From Istiophorus platypterus (lineage: Eukaryota > Chordata > Actinopteri > Istiophoriformes > Istiophoridae): DNA of 64,000 nt. The notes under the pieces were generated by a model, which made no database searches, had not been told where the DNA came from, and saw nothing but the letters and a program-made list of their open reading frames with translations. Shown one piece after another: positions 25,301-33,759 of this stretch (the first letter of the stretch is position 1; each line of letters opens with the position of its first letter). The stretch is from assembly GCA_016859345.1 (NCBI GenBank), contig CM029126.1, positions 3,606,001 through 3,670,000 on the forward strand, given 5' to 3'. Position numbers and translations under genes: made by a program.

Positions 25301-28300
25301 GAGGAGAGAAAAAAAATAAGTAAAAAGGAAAAAAGGGAGGATGCATGAGGAGAAAGGTCATCCTCCATCTGAGTCTGATCTTTCAAATGCATATTTCTGG
25401 CAGGAGACAGGAGACAAAACGTTGCACTGATTTTTCTGTCAGGATCTGACAGCTGAGGGATGAGCCCCCCCGTCAGAGGCCGGCGGGAGTGGAGTTACCT
25501 GAGGTAGGTGCCATAAAGAAAGAAGAGGCTCATCATCACGCCGTTCAGCAAGAACACACAGGTCACGTAGAAGTACGCTGGATCGCCCATGCCTAATGAG
25601 CAACACACACACACACGACAGAGATGATGTTGAGCCTTTTTCAGAATCAAAAGGATACTGATGAAGAAAAGAGCTCTAGGAGATTAAAACCATTTCTACA
25701 AGAACTGATTATTAGATTAGAAGGTAAACAAAAGAATGATTTGACAACCGTTCCGATCAATGATTAGTCAATTATCAACCAAAAAAAACCCCAACATCCA
25801 GCTTCTCAAATGTGAGGTTTTGGCAGTTTTCTCACTTTAGTATCATTGTCGATGGAATATCTTTGAGGATTTCGGTCGGGCAAAACAAGCAGTTTTAAAA
25901 TGTCATTCCTGGTTCAGAGATGCCAATTTTCAGTCAGTCAGATGGTTCAACACTTTGGTCCAGATTGAAATATTCTTTAACCAACTGGATGAATGGCGAT
26001 GTCTAATTTGTGCAGATATTCATTGTCCCAAGAGGAGAAATACTACTGACGTTTGTGATACCCTGACTTTTCCTCTACCACCACTGTGATGAGACTTAAT
26101 TGAATTTGGTCCGGACACAGATGCTCTCTCAGGCTGGATTTGTACTCACTTTGATGATCCAATAACCTAATATAGTGCTACCGTCAGACCAATAATCTCA
26201 GTTTGTCAAGTACTTTGGTTAAAACTAAAAGTGTTTACCTCTGATGTATTCTTTGTTTGACTCTCATTAGCAAATGTCAGCATTCTAGCACACTAAATTC
26301 AGATGGTGAAAATGGGGAACATTACACCTACTAAACATCTGCATGTTGCCAGTGTCATAGCGAGTGTGCTGATGTTGCCATTTAGCTCAAAGCACCACCT
26401 TGGCTGTGGAGTCTTAGTCTTGTGGTTTAAACCTTGGACTTTTTTTCATTAAAACATGCTGTTTAACCTAAAATATAATGAACAAATTAATCAATATCTA
26501 TCATAAGCGGTAGTTGCAGCTCTGACTTTAACGTAAAAACCTCTGATAAATGCAGAACAGTGGAAATGTTGAGTCTATGTTCACAACACTTCTCTGAACT
26601 CTCCTGCACCTTTGCTCCATTTTTTTCAATCTTAAGCAATTAGGAAGCAGCTTAAACAAGACTCCTTCAAACTGTTCCACTTCATTTTGGGTGCAGTATA
26701 ATTTGGAGCACTGCAAGTTGATCTAGTTAGGTCTGTGTAAAAATAGTCGATGAAAGAGGCTGTACCTCTGCAGAGTTCCCGGCCAAGATGATAAATTCAC
26801 GGTGCTTTGCTCTACCTACGGGGAAAACCACACACCCTGATCCCCTGGGGAGGCTTTCTGTTGCCTGTTTTTTATATTCTGATTTTCACATTGGCTCTGA
26901 AACATCATTTTAGATACATACCGTGCATAAAATTCTATAGGAATTCTATATGCTGTATAATGTACAATTTGTGTATGTACATACAAAATTAGTGCCTTTC
27001 TGTTATACGATTTTGTGTCCTTTCATTTAAAAACTCAATACTATATATACACTAACTACATAATGCACTTAATCACGACACAGAAAGACACCTGTATGCT
27101 AAGATACAAAGACTTACCCTGGTCATTTTGACTGGAGAAAACAAGGAAAAAAAAAAAAAACAAAACAAACAAAAAAACCCCCTCCCTAAAACACAATTGG
27201 CCATTATCTCTTGTGGGAGACCAGTGAGGGATCATGAGAGAGTTGGATTTCATTGAACTAAAGTCGAAATTAAATTAGTATGTGAATATTAACATGTTTG
27301 ACCAGTAGCAGTAGACGTAAAAATATATTAGTATGAGTAAAGATGTGCTGAATTTTGATGCAGGTTCCTCAATCCGTAGCAATGGGCAAAACACAGAATT
27401 TCTGACTTTGCTTCACATTTTCAGGTACACAGAGCAGACTGACAAGGCCATAATGACTAACAAGACACTTGGAAAGGCAGTGATATTACACAGCCATAAA
27501 TAGCGAACTAGTAAAAAACAACAACAAACAAACAAAAAACCAAGACAAAAGCTCAGCCACACTCTCTACTGTGAGATTCTGTATTTCACAAAAATAAAGC
27601 AGCCTCTGACAGTTACAGTAAAGGTTTCCTCTTTCTGGACACTCTGGCTCTGATGCAAGGCGGCTTGCGTCAGGTTCATGTAAACACTGTGAGCCTAGGT
27701 ACATTGACCCTGGGCGGTTGGGGGGGGCTGCACGATCCACTAATGAGAGTTACACTGACTGAAACGCAGAAAAAAAACAGTTATTGCCTCTTTACTGTGA
27801 GCAGATTAACTCTTCTGGGAAAGGTTTCGTTAAACAAATAAGGGAAAAAAAACCCACTTCTGCCTGCTGTGTTAAAAACATTTTTCTTCCCCTCAGGGCT
27901 ACTATGGTAATTATTGTGTTTCCATTGCTGTTGCTGTGTTATACATGTTGTTCCCCAATTTGTTTTGCTGCTATATATATCTCAAATGTCAAACTGTTTC
28001 TTTGAATGAGAACCGTAACATGATTTCTTTTCTTTCTTTCTTTGTTTATCAGTTTTCTACCTCACCTAAACCTTTTTCTCTTTATTGACAACTGTGCTGA
28101 AATGCTTAGTAAATTAATTGACTCGTTAATTAAGTCTCATAATTGACTAGTAATCTAACAATTAATTGTTTGAAGCCCCCTTTTTTTCCCCCAACAGGAA
28201 TGCCAGTTTCAGCTCCTCAAATGTGATGATCTGCTTTTTTTGTCTTATGTAATAATGACGGTTCTTGAAAAAGGAATTATTTAATGTTTTTAGAAAAATA

Positions 28301-29182
28301 TACTTCTTGGCAGAGCTGGTGACAAGTGACAGGTTCCTTGTGTCTCCACTTGTTAACAACAGTGATGACAAGACTCCCAGAATTCATCAATCCTGTTAAC
28401 AGTCCGGCACATAGCCCACATTACAACGACAATTAGTCATATTACTTTGTAATTTGACCTACAAACAAGAAACAATGTGTTAATTAGTGAGATTTAGAGT
28501 TGCTAGAGGGCAGATTTTGTTTCCCTTGGACATAGCCATGCTGGTTGCTTCCAGTTTTGATGCTAACCTAAACTAAGCTAAGCTAATTGTTTGCTGGCTG
28601 TAGCTTTATTTTGAACTGAAAGATGTGAAAGTGGTGTGGATCTTCTCATCCAACTCTTGGCAAGTAAGCAAATAAGCAAAATGCCAAAGATTTGTTCTGG
28701 ATTAAACACTCGAATGTGAGGCTATACTGTGTTTCCTTTTTTTGCTTTTTCTAATCTAATACTAAGTTGAATATTTAAAGATCTTGACTTTGGGACCTTT
28801 TAATGAACATGTTTCATCAATTTCTGTCACATTGTAGAATAAACAATTCAATTATTAGAAAAAAAAATCAGGTTAATCAGTAAAAAAAAAAATAAAATCA
28901 TTGATTCCAGTCTCAATTCCTAAAATTGTTTTGTACTTTGCTGCTTTTTTATCAGTTGAAAAAGAGGAATCAAGAAGTGATTCCTTTGCTCAGTTCCTTC
29001 TGTAAAACCACACATCTTCTCTTAACTGCCAGCTCCCCATGAGGCTATTTTGGCTGCGTCTGTCCACAAGCAAAGAAAATCACTGGAGACTGAAGAAAAT
29101 TAGTCATCCAGCCTATTCAGTCTGAGCATTTTAAATGTCAGCATAGCTCCAGGTTATTATTGCGATAATATGCACTTGTGTA

Positions 29183-29218
<36 letters not shown>

Positions 29219-32200
29219 AAGCTCAAATGAGCGTATTTGCAGATCAGGCCAGGGCTCCATGGCGACAGTCTGTACCTTCACAGCTGTCCACGGGTGTGAG
29301 TCCCTCTCCTCTGTTTATGGACCAGCACATCTTGGTGGGGATCCCGAAGTAGCCCATCACACCTGTGTACATGCGGTACCAGCTGGCCAGGACCACCTGG
29401 AGAGAGGAGACAATCGGTGAAAAGGCTGTTCAAACAGCACATCTGAAGGGCCCTTTCTGTCCTGCACAAACACACAGAGTTTTCCCTTTGTAGTCCTGTA
29501 AAAGTCTTTTGCTTTCCAGGACTGACTGCTTCTCTGAGTGGGAAATGTTGATCTTCTCTGAACTGCATTGTGGATTCTTCCAGTTAATCTAGCAATTCTG
29601 AATGCAGGGAATAAAAACAGCTCATCAATGTGTTAAATCAGTTTTAAACTAAATTCTTGCGCTGCCTTGTAAAATGGCCTGACTGTACCACCTCTCTCAC
29701 ATTCTCAGTTACTAAATCTCACACACTTCATTTTTCACAAGTTTATTCAATAATATCCTGGGAGTTTAGATCAATAACTATTACCTAAATAAGCTCATTG
29801 ATAGGATATAAATGAAAGTTTAACCGAAGAGGGCAACTCCTAAAAACATTCCCGCCAAGTTCTTTTTGAGGTTGCCAGAACTTGAAAAGTATTCTGACTG
29901 TATGGTGGTGTTACAGAGTGGAGCATCTTGTCTCACAGATGATCTTTGGCTGAGAACAGCCTGCAGCAGCAGAGTGCAAACAACCCAGACTAGAGCTGCA
30001 CTGGTAATCGAGTCATTAGCTGCAGCCCTAAAGCAGACACGTTTAATTTTGGCCTGTTGTTGAGATAAGCTGCTAAAGTATCCGGATGTTTTCTACGCTG
30101 CTCTTTGCTAATAACAAGGAGAGAAGATAGATAATGGATTTTTCAGCCTTGGAGCTTCGTGAATCAATGGATTTTATCTGAACTCAGACACTCACTGGTC
30201 CATCCAAAAAAATAAAGAATAATTTCTCAAGATTTATCTTGAGATTTGAACTTTTACTGTAGAATCTTTTTATGTTTGACAATTTAACAGTCTCATGACA
30301 ATAAATAAAATGTGTTAATAGTGACATGAGTGAAGCTACCATACTGAAAAATACACAGATAACAACATTACCTCTGGATAGAGATTAAATCTCTTCAGTG
30401 TGTTAATAACCAGGGGGTACTCTGTCAGCCGGTCGTTCATAACCATGTGGAGCCCATCCAGGAAAGAGGGAGCCTCAATAATGGTTTTGTAATAGGAATA
30501 GTACAGACCCTGGAACCAAGGGAAAATAAGGACAATAGATTAAACTCAAAGACTCAAAATGAGAGAGAGGGGTCTTGTGGGTGATGTTACACAGACAAAT
30601 ACCATGGCAGAGTGGCAGGGAGATGGAGAGAAACAAGACAAGAGCAGAGGCATAGAGAGGCAGAGGCAGACGCTACAACTACACTACAAGTGAGACAGAA
30701 GAAACAGGAGTGAGTTACACAGGCTCACAGCCCATCTGGTAGCACACGGCAGGGGTGGGTGATGGGGGTGGGGGTGTTGAACAAGAAAAATACTCTGTTT
30801 GAATGTGATTAAACTGTCACCTTCAGTGTCGTCTCTTAAAACAAAAAAAAAAGCTTATGCCTTTAAACAGGACAGTGAAACAGTTTTTGTTTCCTGCAAT
30901 CATTCCTCCATTTCATGGTGTCCTTTAAAGATATCCATCCCTGATGCTTTTCAAATGTAAGAGACGGGGGGGACAAAACCCATCACAAGGTCCTTCTTCC
31001 TATTGGTGTGGCACAGGAGGTGGAGCGGGTCGTCCACCTACCGGAGGGTCGGCGGTTCAATCCCTGGCTCCTCAAGTCCCCACGACCCCCAAACTGCCCC
31101 CGGTGTATCATCGGTATGTGATGGATGACTGTGGCGGTAGTGTAAAAGCGCTTTGAGTGTCTGATAAGACTATTAAAGCGCTTTATAAATGCAGTCCATT
31201 TACTATGCTAAAAAGCATGTTTATCTGAAGCTAATATGGTGTTTCTGCGGTCTGCACTACAAAATAATGGGGATATCTGCAAAAATTTCCATTTTAATAA
31301 CAAATTAGCTCCTTCCCCTGCTGAGCTGTGACAAAGGGAGAGTGGCACAACAGAGGAAATTTTTGCACAGGCCGTAACTATGGCAGATTCCCACTTAATT
31401 TATTTTACTCAGACTTCCGAATCATCATATTAGCTCCATATGAACCTTGGAATGTATTTTTGCACAGAATGAGAACTTTTGTTTTTTCTCCCCCATCACT
31501 TCCACTGAAATGACGTTTAGAAGAGCCAGTATGGACGAAAGGGGCAACCGCAGCAAGTTAAAAACCCTGTTACAGTCGTCTCAAGGGCACCTGATTATTG
31601 GTCTGAGACAGACTTTAAAAAAAGAAGAAAAAAAAAAGTGAACCTATCCTTTGAGACCATTCTGTTTTGCACCTGCAGTTATGTGTAGTGTAGGACTGTT
31701 GGCCAGCGTCAGGCACAAGCGGCACCATCTCACCGGTGGATCACAAACAAAAGCTATTTACCATCTCTGTCCGAAAAGCCATCTCCTTCTCCAGGGTCGA
31801 CAGGTGTGAGAAGTGTCTGTCATTCTCAAACAGCTGCGTGAGATGATACCTGAACCAAGGGGAGGAGAGACGGCGTGTGAGCCTGGAGCCTCATCTCAAA
31901 AGCAAACACGGCAGCAGCGACGCTGTGAGCAATCACATGTCGACGGAGCCACTCACCAGTGCAGATATCCAGTCAGAGCAGCTGTGGACAGAGAGAATTA
32001 ACTTTGAGTGCTGCAAAGAAAGAAAGAAAATCCACACACACACAACCACCACCACTTCTACGTTAGACAAGCTGCCATAACGTCCGCGGTTGAAGACCCG
32101 AGGCGGCGAAACGTGCTGCAAAAAACAGCTCTCTTTACATTAAACGTTAGATTGAACTTTGCTATAAAAAAAACCTGTCAACACGTGTGGAGCCGCAGGA

Positions 32201-32645
32201 ACGAGCAGCGGCTACTTGGTCGGGATTTTAATGACTAGCACCGACGGGAAGCTAACTGTCGAGCTAGTGCGTGAGGTGAGCTAACGTTAGCCGGCAGATC
32301 GGCGCTGGCGATAACTTAATTTAGCGGCTACGCTAATGCTAAAAAAAAAAAAACAAAAAAGAAAGCGGTTGGCGGCGTTAGCAGCCGCTAGCAGCTAGCG
32401 AGGCTGGAGCTCCTCAACTCACCGAGCAGAAGAGTCAACCCCAGCTTGGCGACCGCGGAGGGAGTTAGCCCGAGCTTGTGTCCGATGCCCGACAGCCCGT
32501 TGGGGTGGGAGCCGGGGGGAGCCTTGCCCTCCCTGCCCGCCCGCCTGGCCGTACTTTTGCCAGGGGGCGAGACGAGCGGGCTCCTGTCGCGGTCAGCCTG
32601 GGTCGCCGGACTCTTCCCGGTCTGCTTTCTGTTTTTAGCCACCAT
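8436..32645 (-). CDS. dpy19l1: dpy19l1: DPY19-family protein C-mannosyltransferase, 22 coding exons
   Basis: DPY19 proteins are multi-pass GT-C enzymes of the ER membrane. They move mannose from dolichol-phosphate-mannose to the first tryptophan of WxxW motifs, as in thrombospondin repeats. Exons joined on the minus strand, in transcript order: 32423-32645, 31957-31981, 31762-31849, 30372-30509, 29276-29396, 25499-25592, 25236-25293, 23576-23667, 22187-22286, 18949-19026, 16644-16730, 16307-16366, 15673-15753, 15386-15487, 14876-14947, 13207-13286, 12964-12988, 11759-11878, 11484-11658, 10287-10386, 8821-8946, 8436-8607. They total 2217 nt, all GT-AG and in frame: 738 residues plus stop. Signatures include LFENDRHFSHLSTLEKEM, GLYYSYYKTIIEAPSFL, FFFNHGE, RVMWTPPLRESF, FMLPWQFAQFVLLTQ, LKLFLTPHMC and EFSNLPQEELLDW. 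These match the DPY19L1/L2 branch more closely than L3 or L4. Zebrafish nomenclature may use dpy19l1l. The gene looks intact, with no frameshift. Confidence 0.93.
8821..8946 (-). CDS. dpy19l1: dpy19l1 exon 21
   Basis: Encodes ERTKLVYSMYSRMSGETVKR, then NLMKLGVDFFVLEDSWCTRR and T. The acceptor CTACAG was chosen among repeated AGs because it gives GLR-ERTK, matching the human GLRARTK. Confidence 0.93.
9489..10012. mobile_element. Non-autonomous element with terminal inverted repeats (MITE-like)
   Basis: It lies in intron 20 of dpy19l1. The left end (9493-9514) reads catatacaaaagtttgggca; the right end (9989-10012), read on the other strand, gives catgaaacaaattgtttggg followed by cacc. These are matching inverted ends of about 22 bp with a few mismatches, about 520 bp apart. 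The interior has no long open frame and resembles the fish repeats that begin 'caaaagtttgggcacc'. The family is not assigned. Confidence 0.6.
10287..10386 (-). CDS. dpy19l1: dpy19l1 exon 20
   Basis: Encodes DSVFAGAMPTMASVKLSTGR, then PIVNHPHYEDAGLR, part of the conserved luminal C-terminal domain. Confidence 0.95.
11484..11658 (-). CDS. dpy19l1: dpy19l1 exon 19
   Basis: Encodes LFGWIGEKFKHQVVVFAIMA, the last membrane segment, then EFSNLPQEELLDWIQDNTRP in the soluble C-terminal domain. Confidence 0.95.
11759..11878 (-). CDS. dpy19l1: dpy19l1 exon 18
   Basis: Forty codons: MVYHSLQLVAFAVLAILIMR, then LKLFLTPHMCIMASLVCSNQ. LKLFLTPHMC is a family hallmark. Confidence 0.95.
12964..12988 (-). CDS. 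dpy19l1: dpy19l1 exon 17 (25-nt microexon)
   Basis: TTGCAG acceptor and GTGAGG donor. It encodes (G)SEIAAKGE and links exon 16 to MVYHSLQL of exon 18. Skipping it would shift the frame, so it is either constitutive or a switch. Confidence 0.78.
13207..13286 (-). CDS. dpy19l1: dpy19l1 exon 16 (variable loop)
   Basis: Encodes TVQDVVRSLRDGAGASGWSI, then DVDEAR plus two bases. It is hydrophilic, and its sequence differs from the mammalian loop at this position. Splice sites and phase fit exons 15 and 17 perfectly. Confidence 0.8.
14876..14947 (-). CDS. dpy19l1: dpy19l1 exon 15
   Basis: Encodes TPIRYLKTLLLPINLLVVAL, then IVGK; 24 codons with one membrane segment. Confidence 0.9.
15386..15487 (-). 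CDS. dpy19l1: dpy19l1 exon 14
   Basis: Encodes AHISGLIKSKFTSYKDFHTM, then MYTCAAEFDFMELE. YTCAAEFDFME is nearly identical to mammalian DPY19L1. Confidence 0.94.
15673..15753 (-). CDS. dpy19l1: dpy19l1 exon 13
   Basis: Encodes VMQGLAWVSSTVLLKITLST, then ILGASDD, a membrane segment followed by an acidic loop; phase 0. Confidence 0.88.
16307..16366 (-). CDS. dpy19l1: dpy19l1 exon 12
   Basis: Exactly 20 codons, AIIALRDRFAQVFKPGIIIW, phase 0 on both sides. Confidence 0.85.
16644..16730 (-). CDS. dpy19l1: dpy19l1 exon 11
   Basis: Encodes ITLGVCFGLMFGNSMLLTSF, then YASSLVSIW. The LMFGNSMLLTS motif matches the family; membrane-embedded. Confidence 0.92.
17770..18015 (+). repeat. Dispersed AT-rich repeat (ttctcaaatgtgagg ... 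gcagccct type)
   Basis: An intronic block running from 'ccagcttctcaaatgtgagg' through 'aatcaattaaccgg' to 'gcggccctg'. Related text occurs near 25.79, 28.12, 26.47-26.52 and (reverse complement) 58.03-58.30 kb. It is recognised as a common fish interspersed repeat. Its age is suggested by the divergence between copies. Confidence 0.5.
18309..18390. repeat. (AC)n microsatellite, 82 bp
   Basis: An uninterrupted dinucleotide tract in the dpy19l1 intron between exons 11 and 10. Apparent open frames across it (poly-HT, poly-CV) are artefacts of the repeat. Confidence 0.98.
18949..19026 (-). CDS. dpy19l1: dpy19l1 exon 10
   Basis: Encodes VASLFASYILGYLGPAKMQS, then ILVTHM, with a membrane segment in the first half. 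The acceptor has a C-run polypyrimidine tract. Confidence 0.9.
19030..22180 (-). other. dpy19l1: dpy19l1 intron 9 (no additional gene seen)
   Basis: A 3.2-kb intron. Apart from the repeat-like block at about 20.3-20.45 kb I see no exon-like segment that keeps frame and matches a known protein. Confidence 0.6.
20315..20450. repeat. Repeat-like block with 'aaagtcgcta' motif repeated
   Basis: 'agtcgctacattt', 'agtcactaaaacg', 'aagtcgctaaata' and 'gcgataagtaggcaacaatg' follow one another within 110 bp. This pattern is familiar from a repeat common in teleost genomes. It is a likely transposon remnant; its boundaries are uncertain. Confidence 0.4.
22187..22286 (-). CDS. dpy19l1: dpy19l1 exon 9
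   Basis: Encodes TRNPSRTALVALGISNLCFM, then LPWQFAQFVLLTQ. The near-invariant LPWQFAQF block is intact. A CA microsatellite starts about 30 bp outside its 5' splice acceptor. Confidence 0.94.
22317..22359. repeat. (AC)n microsatellite next to exon 9
   Basis: A pure dinucleotide tract on the acceptor side of dpy19l1 exon 9. Read on the transcribed strand it is (GT)n, about 30 nt upstream of the splice acceptor. Confidence 0.97.
23576..23667 (-). CDS. dpy19l1: dpy19l1 exon 8
   Basis: Encodes STRVMWTPPLRESFAYPFLV, then LQMLLLTYIL. RVMWTPPLRE is a family hallmark and precedes a membrane segment. Confidence 0.93.
25236..25293 (-). CDS. dpy19l1: dpy19l1 exon 7
   Basis: Encodes GSRLGGIVTTMCFFFNHGE, a short exon with the strongly conserved FFFNHGE motif; GTGAGT donor. 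Confidence 0.93.
25499..25592 (-). CDS. dpy19l1: dpy19l1 exon 6 (membrane segment)
   Basis: Encodes MGDPAYFYVTCVFLLNGVMM, then SLFFLYGTYL, a hydrophobic membrane segment. The acceptor TTAG ends at 25593. Confidence 0.92.
25790..26525 (+). repeat. Composite dispersed repeats in intron 5 of dpy19l1
   Basis: It starts with the 'ccagcttctcaaatgtgagg' repeat. It is interrupted by a second repeat from 'caacactttggtcca' (about 25.95 kb) to 'catttagctcaaagcaccac' (about 26.4 kb), then ends in 'attaatcaatat...gttgcagctct'. This is the arrangement expected if one old repeat inserted into another. No coding content. Confidence 0.5.
28100..28260 (+). repeat. Partial copy of the AT-rich dispersed repeat
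   Basis: Contains 'ttaattgactcgttaatt', 'gtttgaagcccc' and 'cagctcctcaaatgtgatga', the segments seen in the 17.8 kb copy, in rearranged order. Confidence 0.4.
28510..28690 (+). repeat. Dispersed repeat, copy 4 (ctggctgtagctttat type)
   Basis: A diverged relative of the 4771-4905 element: 'aactaagctaagctaattg', 'gctggctgtagctttatttt', 'tggatcttctcatccaactc' and 'agcaaataagcaaaatg'. Confidence 0.55.
29184..29213. repeat. (GT)n microsatellite
   Basis: A dinucleotide tract about 60 bp beyond the donor of dpy19l1 exon 5. Confidence 0.95.
29276..29396 (-). CDS. dpy19l1: dpy19l1 exon 5
   Basis: Encodes VVLASWYRMYTGVMGYFGIP, then TKMCWSINRGEGLTPVDSCE plus one base. CAG acceptor and GTACAG donor. 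Confidence 0.93.
30372..30509 (-). CDS. dpy19l1: dpy19l1 exon 4
   Basis: Phase-0 exon of 46 codons: GLYYSYYKTIIEAPSFLDGL, then MNDRLTEYPLVINTLKRFNL and YPE. Close to the human DPY19L1 sequence and luminal. Confidence 0.95.
31005..31204 (+). mobile_element. tRNA-derived SINE
   Basis: It lies in intron 3 of dpy19l1. An A-box-like segment (gtggcacaggaggtggagcg, 31008-31027) is followed by a B box GGTTCAATCCC (31054-31064), the arrangement of an RNA polymerase III promoter. The tail contains 'gcgctttataaatgcagtcc' then 'atttacta', a 3' end I recognise from common fish SINEs. It does not fold as a tRNA gene and so is not annotated as one. Confidence 0.75.
31762..31849 (-). CDS. dpy19l1: dpy19l1 exon 3 (first luminal loop)
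   Basis: Encodes YHLTQLFENDRHFSHLSTLE and KEMAFRTEM. This is among the most conserved stretches of the family and lies in the first luminal loop, where GT-C enzymes keep their key acidic residue. FEND is the likely site, by inference. Confidence 0.93.
31957..31981 (-). CDS. dpy19l1: dpy19l1 exon 2 (25-nt microexon)
   Basis: The exon is flanked by CACAG and GTGAGT. With the neighbouring bases it encodes AALTGYLHW, completing the first membrane segment. Without it the frame between exon 1 (one overhanging base) and exon 3 (needs two) would break, so the phase alone demands it. Confidence 0.85.
32423..32645 (-). CDS. dpy19l1: dpy19l1 exon 1 (start codon)
   Basis: ATG at 32645-32643, donor GTGAGT after 32423. 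It encodes a basic, probably cytosolic N-terminal tail beginning MVAKNRKQTGKSPATQ, then LGLTLLLG, the start of the first membrane segment. This ATG was chosen because it opens the only frame that joins exon 2 in phase and lies in the CpG-rich block. Human DPY19L1 also has a variable basic N-terminal tail. Confidence 0.85.
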
Positions 32646-32913
32646 CGTGTTTTTTCTCCGGGAACATCCGAGGGTTAGGCAGCCCCGGGGAAGCTGGTGA
32701 GGGGGATGCGGGGTCGGTGGGGGGAAAAAGAAAAGGCGACCGAGGGGTGTGAGCGGAGCTGCGCAGCCCTCGTTGCTCCTATCTGCTCCTCGGATCTGCC
32801 CCTTTCACTACCTGAGCGACGCTTCCACCGACGCTCCGCGGTAAAGCCGGTGGAGCAGCGCCCCCCGCCGGCCGGCCGCCGCTGGTACAACGCGCCTCCG
32901 GGGTGGTGGGGGG

Positions 32914-32927
32914 GTAACCATGGCAAC
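32914..32927. promoter_or_regulatory. RFX X-box (GTAACC-AT-GGCAAC)
   Basis: A perfect match to the RFX-factor consensus GTNRCC N0-3 RGYAAC, with both half sites complete, 269 bp upstream of the dpy19l1 start codon inside the CpG-rich block. RFX factors often bind such sites in promoters of ciliary genes. Use in this promoter is inferred. Confidence 0.6.
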
Positions 32928-33028
32928 GGCAAGCGCCGCGCGATTTAGCGAGCGTTTAGTTATTTGGGTAGATAAAACGTAAAGAGGATATTTACAGTGG
33001 ATAAGCAGCTACCAAAATAGGCCCTAAA

Positions 33029-33178
33029 TAGTAGTAGTAGTAGTAGCAGTAGTAGTAGTAGTAGTAGTAGTAGCAGTAGTAATAGTAGTAGTAGTAGTAG
33101 TAGTAGCAGTAGTAATAGTAGTAGTAGTAGTAGTAGTAGTAGCAGCAGTAGTAGTAGTAGTAGTAGCAGCAGCAGCGG
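33029..33178. repeat. (TAG)n trinucleotide microsatellite with CAG interruptions
   Basis: About 150 bp of tag/cag/taa triplets lying just upstream of the dpy19l1 CpG-rich region, about 0.4 kb from the start codon. Confidence 0.97.
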
Positions 33179-33759
33179 TGGTATGAGATTGTTTATTCAC
33201 GATTTATTTTTTGTGCGTGTTCAAAATCTTCAAGTGGTTCAAGGGGCTATTGATAAATCTGAACTTTCCACATTCAAGGAATAGGCCTTGGTGATGTTCT
33301 GTATAACAGAAAAAAAATTGACAAAGTAAAAGGGAAAATACACGAAATGTAAACCGAAGTTGAGAAAAGCTAACGCAGGCTAAAGCAATAGTCCTGTGAT
33401 AAATCCTCCCTTCATGAAGGTTAGAATGTTCCGTTTTTACCGAAGCTGATTTAGAAATGTTGTTGGTTCAACTGTGTGATCATTTTGGAGGATGTAGTTT
33501 ATGATGCTACTGAACTGTATTAGACTATACTGAGAGACATTACTATTTACATTATTATTCAGTCTACCCTCATTGATATACCACATTAGTTTTAACCAGG
33601 TGTACCTCATAAACTTCCAAGTGTATAGAAACCGATATGGAAGATGATAATAAAAGACCCAAGATCACATACTTATGATTCAGTAAAATCACTGAAAGAT
33701 TATATAATCTCGTATTATGCAATGTGCAAGTAATGTGATGCAATGTGGTGGGCGGGGGT

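Larger units (their letters stand above)
32200..32950 (-). promoter_or_regulatory. dpy19l1: CpG-rich promoter region of dpy19l1
   Basis: A block clearly richer in G+C and CpG than its surroundings, covering exon 1 and the presumed 5' UTR and promoter. No TATA box at a useful position is obvious, which fits a broadly expressed CpG-type promoter. Open frames on the plus strand here are shadows. The exact start of transcription cannot be set from the sequence. Confidence 0.7.

Noticed and set aside
31005..31080. Possible tRNA gene because of A-box and B-box sequences
   Set aside because: No acceptor-stem pairing or cloverleaf can be drawn, and the sequence continues into a typical SINE body and tail.
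32446..32948. Overlapping plus-strand frames in the GC-rich block
   Set aside because: GC-rich sequence has few stop codons. The minus-strand exon 1 of dpy19l1 explains the region.
33029..33178. CRISPR-like regular spacing of repeats
   Set aside because: It is a simple trinucleotide microsatellite in a vertebrate genome, with no repeat-spacer structure.
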